Positions 1 through 4,031 of a DNA stretch of 5,470 nt are shown here, in pieces. The translations under genes were made by a program, and so were the position numbers. This DNA is from Actinomycetota bacterium (GTDB lineage Bacteria; Actinomycetota; Actinomycetes; Actinomycetales; Actinomycetaceae): the NCBI GenBank assembly GCA_019425105.1, contig JAHYYD010000155.1, positions 1-5,470 on the forward strand. The letters are read 5' to 3'. The notes beneath the pieces were generated by a model. That model was not told where the DNA came from, searched no databases, and saw nothing but the letters and a program-made list of their open reading frames with translations. Each line of letters starts with the position of its first letter. The first letter of the stretch is position 1.

Positions 1-2354
1 ATCTCGCGCTGGATCGCACGACGCAGCGGACGCGCACCCAGGACCGGGTCGAAGCCCACGTCCGCGAGCAGCTCGCGCGCCTCGTCCGTCAGCTGCAGGC
101 GCATGTCCTGAGCCTCCATACGCTTGGCCAGCTTCGCGATCATCAGGTCGACGATGCGCGCGATCTCGGGCTTGGTCAGCGGCGGGAACACGATCGTGTC
201 ATCGACGCGGTTGAGGAACTCGGGACGGAAGTGCTGCTTGAGCTCCTCCGCGACCTTCGACTTCATGCGGCCGTAGTCGTGCGTCGAGTTGTCCGCGGTC
301 TGGAAGCCCGTGAGGACACCCTTGTTGATGTCGCGGGTACCAAGGTTCGTCGTCATGATGATGACGGTGTTCTTGAAGTCCACCTTGCGGCCCTGCGAGT
401 CCGTCAGGCGGCCCTCTTCCAGGATCTGGAGCAGCGAGTTGAAGATGTCCGGGTGAGCCTTCTCGACCTCGTCGAAGAGGACGACCGAGAACGGCTTGCG
501 GCGCACCTTCTCCGTGAGCTGGCCGCCCTCGTCGTAGCCGACGTAGCCGGGAGGGGCACCAAAGAGGCGCGAGGCCGTGTGCTTCTCGGAGAACTCGGAC
601 ATATCCAGCTGAATGAGGGCATCCTCGTCGCCGAAGAGGAACTCGGCGAGGGCCTTCGCCAGCTCGGTCTTACCCACACCGGTCGGGCCGGCGAAGATAA
701 ACGAGCCACCGGGACGGTTCGGGTCCTTCAGACCACTGCGCGTGCGGCGGATCGACTGGGCTAGGGCCTTGACGGCCTCGTCCTGGCCGATGACGCGCTT
801 GTGCAGCTCGTCTTCCATCTTGAGCAGCTTCGCGGTCTCCGTCTGGGTCAGGCGCACGACCGGGATACCGGTCGACATGGCCAGGACCTCGGCGATCTCC
901 TGATCCCCAACCTCGGCGATCTCGTCGGACGCGCCGCCCTTCCAGGCCTCTTCCTTCGCCTTGCGTTCATCGGACAGCTTCGACTCCTCGTCGCGCAGCG
1001 ACGCAGCCTTCTCGAAGTCCTGATCGTCGATGGCCGCCTCCTTGTTGCGGCGCACCTCGGCGATCTTCTCGTCCAGCTCGCGCAGCTCCGGCGGCGCGGT
1101 CATGCGGCGAATGCGCAGGCGCGCACCGGCCTCGTCGACCAGGTCGATCGCTTTATCGGGGAGGAAACGATCCGAGATGTAGCGGTCCGCCAGCTCGGCG
1201 GCAGCCTGGATCGCGGCGTCCGTGATGATGACGCGGTGGTGCGCCTCGTAGCGGTCGCGCAGGCCCTTGAGGATCTCCACCGTCTCCTCGACGCTGGGCT
1301 CCTCGACCTTCACCGGCTGGAAACGGCGCTCGAGGGCCGCATCCTTCTCGATGTACTTGCGGTACTCGTCGTTCGTGGTCGCGCCGATCGTCTGGAGCTC
1401 GCCGCGCGCCAGCATGGGCTTGAGCATCTGGGCCGCGTCAATCGAGCCCTCGGCGGCACCCGCACCCACGAGGGTGTGGATCTCGTCGATGAACAGGATG
1501 ATGTCGCCGCGCGTGCGGATCTCCTTGAGGACCTTCTTCAGGCGCTCCTCAAAGTCGCCGCGGTAGCGCGAGCCGGCGACCAGCGACCCCATGTCGAGGC
1601 TGTAGATCTGCTTGTCCTTGATGGTTTCGGGCACGTCGCCGTGCACGATCGCCTGGGCGAGGCCCTCGACGACCGCGGTCTTACCGACGCCGGGCTCACC
1701 GATCAGGACCGGGTTGTTCTTCGTGCGGCGCGAGAGGACCTGCATGACGCGCTCCATCTCGACGCGGCGGCCGATGACGGGGTCCAGCTTGTTCTCGCGC
1801 GCGGCCTGCGTCAGGTTGCGGCCGAACTGCTCGAGGATCGCGGAGTTGGAGCGCTCCGGACCGCCCGATCCACCCACGCCCGCACCCACGGACTCGCGGC
1901 CCTCCTCGTCGCCGCGCTGGTAGCCACTGAGCATCTGGATGACGGTCTGACGCACCTGCGCCAGGTCCGCGCCCTGCTTGGTCAGCACCTGGGCGGCCAC
2001 GCCCTCGCCCTCCTTGAGGAGGCCGAGCAGCAGGTGCTCCGTGCCGATGTAGTTGTGGCCCAGCTGCAGGGCCTCGCGCAGGCTCAGCTCGAAGACACGC
2101 TTAGCGCGCGGGGTGAAGGGAATGTGACCCTCGACCGGCTTCTCACCCTCGCCGATGATCTCAATGACCGAGGCGCGAACGGCCTCGCCCTTGATACCCA
2201 TCGTCTCCAGGGCCTTGGCGGCGACGCCCTCACCCTCGGAGATCAGGCCGAGCAGCAGGTGCTCCGTGCCGATGTAGTTGTGCTTGAGACCGCGAGCCTC
2301 GTCCTGCGCGAGCACGACGACCCGGCGAGCGCGGTCGGTAAAGCGTTCGAACAT
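1..2354 (-). CDS. clpC: ClpC, ATP-dependent Clp protease AAA+ unfoldase subunit (C-terminus cut by window edge)
   Basis: Hexameric Hsp100 chaperone that unfolds substrates with ATP and feeds them to the ClpP peptidase in the cytosol. 784 residues are visible. In order: two Clp-N repeats, with matching [13 protein letters not shown] motifs at residues 25 and 100; a Gly-rich linker near 155; AAA1 with Walker A GEPGVGKT (219-226), pore-loop Tyr264 in [11 protein letters not shown] and Walker B IILFIDE (D290/E291); a middle region containing a UVR-like [15 protein letters not shown] segment; AAA2 with Walker A GPTGVGKT (556-563), Walker B VVLFDE (D628/E629) and a ClpP-docking loop reading TGF (682-684); then the Clp D2-small domain with [12 protein letters not shown] at the edge. 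The UVR segment marks ClpC rather than ClpA or ClpB. Actinobacterial ClpC is usually about 820-880 aa, so roughly 35-90 residues are missing. The start ATG is fixed by the canonical [14 protein letters not shown]-terminus and a good Shine-Dalgarno. All catalytic motifs look intact. Confidence 0.97.
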   Translation of the reverse strand, partial: MFERFTDRARRVVVLAQDEARGLKHNYIGTEHLLLGLISEGEGVAAKALETMGIKGEAVRASVIEIIGEGEKPVEGHIPFTPRAKRVFELSLREALQLGHNYIGTEHLLLGLLKEGEGVAAQVLTKQGADLAQVRQTVIQMLSGYQRGDEEGRESVGAGVGGSGGPERSNSAILEQFGRNLTQAARENKLDPVIGRRVEMERVMQVLSRRTKNNPVLIGEPGVGKTAVVEGLAQAIVHGDVPETIKDKQIYSLDMGSLVAGSRYRGDFEERLKKVLKEIRTRGDIILFIDEIHTLVGAGAAEGSIDAAQMLKPMLARGELQTIGATTNDEYRKYIEKDAALERRFQPVKVEEPSVEETVEILKGLRDRYEAHHRVIITDAAIQAAAELADRYISDRFLPDKAIDLVDEAGARLRIRRMTAPPELRELDEKIAEVRRNKEAAIDDQDFEKAASLRDEESKLSDERKAKEEAWKGGASDEIAEVGDQEIAEVLAMSTGIPVVRLTQTETAKLLKMEDELHKRVIGQDEAVKALAQSIRRTRSGLKDPNRPGGSFIFAGPTGVGKTELAKALAEFLFGDEDALIQLDMSEFSEKHTASRLFGAPPGYVGYDEGGQLTEKVRRKPFSVVLFDEVEKAHPDIFNSLLQILEEGRLTDSQGRKVDFKNTVIIMTTNLGTRDINKGVLTGFQTADNSTHDYGRMKSKVAEELKQHFRPEFLNRVDDTIVFPPLTKPEIARIVDLMIAKLAKRMEAQDMRLQLTDEARELLADVGFDPVLGARPLRRAIQRE
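2020..2282 (-). repeat. Internal direct repeat in clpC (38 bp perfect, at both ends of this span)
   Basis: Bases 2020-2057 and 2245-2282 are identical over 38 bp and 225 bp (75 codons) apart, in the same frame. They encode the matching [13 protein letters not shown] motifs of the two Clp-N repeats. The protein repeat is normal for the family; identity at every synonymous position over 38 bp is more than the protein requires. Confidence 0.9.
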
Positions 2355-2355
2355 G

Positions 2356-2363
2356 CCTCTCCT
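2356..2363 (-). promoter_or_regulatory. Ribosome binding site of clpC
   Basis: On the minus strand the sequence AGGAGAGG lies just before the clpC ATG. The AGGAG core ends 4 nt from the start codon and the following GG is closer still. It is the only clear Shine-Dalgarno in the window and supports the chosen clpC start. Confidence 0.8.
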
Positions 2364-2384
2364 CATTTCGCAGGACAGGCACTT

Positions 2385-2398
2385 CGCCGAGCTCGGCG
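2385..2398. repeat. Perfect 14-bp palindrome in the clpC leader
   Basis: CGCCGAGCTCGGCG is a perfect palindrome centred about 37 nt upstream of the clpC start codon. If the promoter proposed at 2425-2430 is right, it lies inside the 5' untranslated leader, where it could form a small hairpin (5 bp with a 4-nt loop) or act as an operator. It contains CGC and GCG half-sites, but they are 8 bp apart rather than the 5 bp expected for a ClgR site. Its function is unknown. Confidence 0.55.
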
Positions 2399-2424
2399 TA
2401 CACCCGTCCCAGTTGACTGGTTAC

Positions 2425-2430
2425 AGCCTA
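2425..2430 (-). promoter_or_regulatory. Candidate -10 box of the clpC promoter
   Basis: Read on the minus strand this is TAGGCT, which fits the actinobacterial TANNNT -10 pattern. It would place the transcription start near 2418 and give a leader of about 64 nt. No convincing -35 hexamer lies 16-18 bp upstream (the stretch there is GCGCAC-like). That would fit an activator-dependent promoter, and a ClgR-like site lies just upstream at 2461-2471. This is inference from motif and spacing only. Confidence 0.4.
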
Positions 2431-2460
2431 CGGAAAGCGGGAGCACCGTGCGCGCGCTTT

Positions 2461-2471
2461 CGCCCTCGGCG
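2461..2471 (-). promoter_or_regulatory. Candidate ClgR operator upstream of clpC
   Basis: The minus strand reads CGCCGAGGGCG, which matches the corynebacterial ClgR core CGC-Y-N-A-N-R-GCG at every defined position. The flanks are only partly A/T-rich (GCG is followed by AAA, but the other side reads CCTG). Its centre is about 48 bp upstream of the start inferred from the TAGGCT box, a normal place for an activator. ClgR is known to activate clpC and clpP genes in several actinobacteria. In GC-rich DNA such a motif can occur by chance. Confidence 0.4.
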
Positions 2472-2480
2472 CAGGGGCGA

Positions 2481-2600
2481 GGCCGAGGCCGGGGCACGGG
2501 TGCAGACTGCGAACGGCTGGGCGGGGCGCGGCTGGGCGGGGGCCGAGGCCGTGGCGCGGGTGCAGACTGCGAACGGCTGGGCGGGGCGCGGCGGGGCGCG
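2481..2600. repeat. Tandem duplication, two 60-bp units
   Basis: Bases 2481-2540 and 2541-2600 are two head-to-tail units of exactly 60 bp that differ at only 4 positions by eye. The longest identical stretch is 36 bp (2497-2532 against 2557-2592). Each unit contains the imperfect palindrome TGCAGACTGCG (at 2501-2511 and 2561-2571). The DNA is very G-rich and lies just upstream of the putative clpC regulatory site. The 60-bp length keeps reading frames open on both strands, but the resulting Arg/Pro/Gly-rich peptides look like no protein, so I treat it as non-coding. Confidence 0.85.
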
Positions 2601-2660
2601 GGCTCTAGGCTGCGGCGGGTGCGGGGCGCAGTGGAGGGCGGCGACCAAGGCCGGGTGCGG

Positions 2661-2819
2661 GCACCACCGCAACTCCCCCTGGGAACTCCCACCCCAAAAT
2701 CGCATGCAATTCCCCCACACCAGATTTCACCAACCCCCAGAAACGTTGGAATTGCAACGACCATGTTTCAACACATGAAAGGTTGCCATGGGAATTGCAT
2801 GCGACATTGGGGAGAAACC
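2661..2819. repeat. Structured palindromic repeat, copy A
   Basis: The main stem is a perfect 15-bp inverted repeat, 2700-2714 with 2790-2804 (left arm TCGCATGCAATTCCC). Beyond a 2x2 internal loop it continues as CCCCAA (2692-2697) with TTGGGG (2807-2812). Inside it, CAACC (2731-2735) can pair with GGTTG (2781-2785). That helix encloses two hairpins: CGTTG/CAACG (2744-2748 with 2755-2759, 6-nt loop) and TTTCA/TGAAA (2766-2770 with 2776-2780, 5-nt loop). The left flank 2661-2690 is nearly identical to that of copy B, so it belongs to the repeat unit. The structured strand is not determined. It could be a small RNA, a REP-like intergenic element or a non-autonomous mobile element. Confidence 0.85.
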
Positions 2820-2825
2820 ACACTC

Positions 2826-2880
2826 TGTGGCCACACGCAGATTCCGTGCAGCTAGCCCCACAAGAAACGCTGCATGCGAC
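2826..2880. repeat. Minor palindromes and a possible solo repeat end
   Basis: TGTGGCCACA (2826-2835) is a perfect 10-bp palindrome. TGCAGC (2847-2852) can pair with GCTGCA (2869-2874). TGCATGCGAC at 2871-2880 equals the outer end of the right arm in copies A (2796-2805) and C (3464-3473), so it may be the remnant of a fourth copy. A 10-base match is too short to be sure. Confidence 0.4.
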
Positions 2881-2911
2881 TGAGCACAGCAATGCACCAG
2901 TTAGGGAGCAG

Positions 2912-2934
2912 TACACCAGTTCCCAACTGGTGTA
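2912..2934. repeat. Hairpin-forming inverted repeat (10-bp stem, 3-nt loop)
   Basis: TACACCAGTT (2912-2921) and AACTGGTGTA (2925-2934) are perfect reverse complements separated by CCC. The right arm runs into GGTGTAATACC (2929-2939), a one-base variant of the GGTGTAACACC core found in the two following palindromes. No T-rich run follows on either strand, so it does not look like an intrinsic terminator. Confidence 0.75.
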
Positions 2935-2942
2935 ATACCCAC

Positions 2943-2965
2943 CTAAGCGGTGTAACACCACTTAG
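2943..2965. repeat. Palindrome with GGTGTAACACC core, site 1
   Basis: CTAAG, c, GGTGT, a, ACACC, a, CTTAG: a 23-bp near-perfect palindrome centred on 2954 with one opposed C/A mismatch. The 11-bp core is identical to the core at 3054-3064, whereas the flanking arms differ in sequence but remain self-complementary. It has the look of an operator or recombination-type site; no known regulator was recognised. Confidence 0.75.
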
Positions 2966-3006
2966 AAACAAGCGTGGACGCGGAGCTGTCGAAAGGATTC
3001 AACCTC

Positions 3007-3041
3007 ATCGGGAAGATTCAACCCGATCAGAAGGGGTTGAA
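3007..3041. repeat. Two overlapping, mutually exclusive hairpins
   Basis: ATCGGG (3007-3012) can pair with CCCGAT (3022-3027), and TTCAACCC (3017-3024) can pair with GGGTTGAA (3034-3041). The two hairpins share bases 3022-3024 and cannot form together. GATTCAAC also occurs twice as a direct repeat (2996-3003 and 3015-3022). This may be an RNA switch-like arrangement or simply overlapping copies of short palindromic modules. Confidence 0.5.
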
Positions 3042-3043
3042 CC

Positions 3044-3074
3044 TTACCGATCAGGTGTAACACCTCATCGGTAA
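3044..3074. repeat. Palindrome with GGTGTAACACC core, site 2
   Basis: TTACCGAT, c, AGGTGT, a, ACACCT, c, ATCGGTAA: a 31-bp palindrome centred on 3059. It is perfect apart from the central base and one opposed C/C pair. It shares the 11-bp core with site 1 but has different, still complementary arms. This is the longest compact palindrome of the cluster. Confidence 0.8.
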
Positions 3075-3150
3075 CAAGTGCGAGTGCGGATCCGCGCGCA
3101 CCTGACCCCATAGCTTGAGGCACGGCAGGCGCACCAGCACTGACAAGGCC

Positions 3151-3179
3151 GGGACGGGCGAGGCAGGGACGGGCGAGGC
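3151..3179. repeat. Short tandem repeat, 15-bp period
   Basis: GGGACGGGCGAGGC occurs at 3151-3164 and again at 3166-3179, separated by one base. It sits directly upstream of copy B in G-rich DNA. Copy A is preceded by similar G-rich DNA, and both share CAAGGCCGGG a little further out. It is probably the product of replication slippage. Confidence 0.7.
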
Positions 3180-3185
3180 CGAGGC

Positions 3186-3344
3186 GCACCACCGCAACTC
3201 CCCCTGGAAACTCCCTACCTAAAGTCGCACGTAATTTCCCTCGGTAAGTTTTCGACAGGCCCCACAAACGTTGCAATTACAACGACCGCATTTCAAAACG
3301 TGAAAAGTTGATAGGGAAATTACGTGCGAGATTTATGGGAAACT
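3186..3344. repeat. Structured palindromic repeat, copy B (diverged arms)
   Basis: The main stem is a perfect 17-bp inverted repeat, 3225-3241 with 3313-3329 (left arm TCGCACGTAATTTCCCT). Relative to copies A and C it carries two base-pair swaps and one inserted base pair, each change matched in the opposite arm. Weaker outer pairing includes TAAA (3220-3223) with TTTA (3332-3335) and TCCC (3212-3215) with GGGA (3337-3340). Inside, TCGAC (3252-3256) can pair with GTTGA (3307-3311). The two hairpins are kept: CGTTG/CAACG (3269-3273 with 3280-3284) and TTTCA/TGAAA (3291-3295 with 3301-3305). The left flank 3186-3215 matches copy A at 29 of 30 bases. Confidence 0.85.
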
Positions 3345-3352
3345 GTGCCCAC

Positions 3353-3485
3353 GCTCCCTCCCAAAAGTCGCATGCAATTCCCCCACGCCAGATTTCATCG
3401 ACGCCTCAAAACGTTGGAATTGCAACAGTCATATTTCAACACTCGAAAGGTTGCCATGGGAATTGCATGCGACGTTGTGGGGAAA
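3353..3485. repeat. Structured palindromic repeat, copy C, abutting the dtd stop codon
   Basis: The main stem is a perfect 16-bp inverted repeat, 3367-3382 with 3458-3473. Its right part is identical to copy A over 29 bp (3445-3473 against 2777-2805). The inner hairpins are weaker than in A: GTTG/CAAC (3413-3416 with 3423-3426) and TTTC/GAAA (3434-3437 with 3445-3448). It lacks the upstream flank shared by A and B. Its right end runs straight into the dtd TAG stop. Transcripts leaving dtd would therefore copy it at once, and on that strand the stem is followed by TTTT, so a weak terminator or 3'-end stabiliser role is possible but not shown. Confidence 0.8.
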
Positions 3486-4031
3486 CTACGCCTCGACGAG
3501 GACCGTAAACGGGCCGTCGTTCACCAGCGAGACCTCCATCATCGCCCCGAACTGGCCGGTCTCGACGTGCAGGCCCCGGCCGCGCAGGTCGGCCACGACC
3601 GCGTCGACGAGGGGCTCAGCCTCATCACCGGGCGCGGCATGAGCCCACGAGGGCCGACGCCCCTTGCGCGTGTCCCCATACAGCGTGAACTGCGAGATCA
3701 CGAGGATCGGGGCACCCGCATCCACCGCGGAACGCTCGTCATCCAGGATGCGCAGCTCGGCGATCTTGCGGGCAACCGTGGCCACCTGCTCGGCACCATC
3801 GCCTCGCTGGACGCCCAGGAGGACGACGAGGCCTTGGCGCGCTCCGCCGGTGCCCTCCCCTGACGGGGTGGCGTCGCCAGGGGTTGCGGCGAGGTCACCG
3901 GGAGCACCCGCGCCACGCGAGCAGGCCTGAGCAGCAGAACCAGCAGCGCCAGCAGAAAGGGCAAGGCGGCCGACGACCTCGCCGCCGACCCGCACCTCGC
4001 CGGAGGTGGCCCGCTGGATGACGGCGCGCAT
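3486..4031 (-). CDS. dtd: D-aminoacyl-tRNA deacylase (DTD) with an internal Gly/Ala-rich insertion
   Basis: Homodimeric cytosolic enzyme that hydrolyses D-amino acids (and glycine mischarged on tRNA-Ala) from tRNA, keeping translation chirally clean. 181 residues. The N-terminus MRAVIQRATSGEVRVGGEVV is typical. The catalytic SQFTLY motif is at 113-118, followed by GDTRKGRRPSW. The cross-subunit Gly-cisPro motif lies in SLVNDGPFT (NDGPFT 171-176). Typical DTDs are about 145 aa; here residues ~27-65 are extra, Ala/Gly/Pro-rich, between GRLALS and GLVVLLGV, a position that is normally a tight turn. The catalytic motifs are intact, so the enzyme is probably active. The ATG overlaps the ygfZ stop as TGATG, with no strong Shine-Dalgarno, implying coupled reinitiation. 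The reading frame stays open upstream, but that part is antisense-type shadow inside ygfZ. Confidence 0.95.
   Translation of the reverse strand: MRAVIQRATSGEVRVGGEVVGRLALSAGAAGSAAQACSRGAGAPGDLAATPGDATPSGEGTGGARQGLVVLLGVQRGDGAEQVATVARKIAELRILDDERSAVDAGAPILVISQFTLYGDTRKGRRPSWAHAAPGDEAEPLVDAVVADLRGRGLHVETGQFGAMMEVSLVNDGPFTVLVEA

Larger units (their letters stand above)
2355..3485. other. 1.13-kb intergenic region packed with repeats
   Basis: Between the clpC start and the dtd stop I find no credible protein gene and no tRNA or rRNA. From clpC outward it holds the clpC leader and promoter candidates (2355-2471), a G-rich tandem duplication (2481-2600), structured repeat A (2661-2819), a short stretch with minor palindromes (2820-2894), a palindrome cluster (2895-3075), GC-rich short repeats (3076-3185), structured repeat B (3186-3344) and structured repeat C (3353-3485). 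Short open frames exist here, but they cross the repeats and show no protein-like composition. Parts of the repeats are visibly richer in A/T than the flanking genes. Confidence 0.85.

Noticed and set aside
2413..2418. TTGACT as a -35 box of a + strand promoter
   Set aside because: No -10 box at 16-18 bp downstream and no + strand gene for it to drive.
801..2855. A 684-codon open frame on the + strand antisense to clpC
   Set aside because: It lies opposite a clear ClpC with intact motifs. Its Leu/Arg/Asp/Ala-rich translation mirrors the GC-biased codons of the other strand, and it runs on into non-coding repeats. A high-GC shadow.
2996..3064. tRNA T-arm-like sequences on the minus strand (GGTTCAACCCC, GGTTGAATCC)
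   Set aside because: No acceptor stem, anticodon arm or D-arm can be assembled around them. They are parts of the palindrome cluster.
2874..3074. A 66-codon + strand open frame with repeated GVTPLR/GVEPYR/GVTPHR-like hexapeptides
   Set aside because: The peptide repeats are the translation of the palindromic modules (GGTGTAAC, GGTTGAAC). There is no ribosome binding site and the composition is not protein-like.
2605..3276. Minus-strand open frames across copies A and B giving similar peptides (both contain EFPGGVAVV)
   Set aside because: The similarity follows from the shared nucleotide repeat. The changes between copies preserve base pairing rather than protein sequence, and no start or Shine-Dalgarno context is convincing.
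2661..3344. Insertion sequence with a transposase
   Set aside because: The elements are about 130-160 bp and encode nothing. A MITE-like origin remains possible, but no target-site duplication could be defined by eye.
2661..3485. CRISPR array
   Set aside because: The copies are long, unevenly spaced and internally structured. There are no short direct repeats with unique spacers of constant length.
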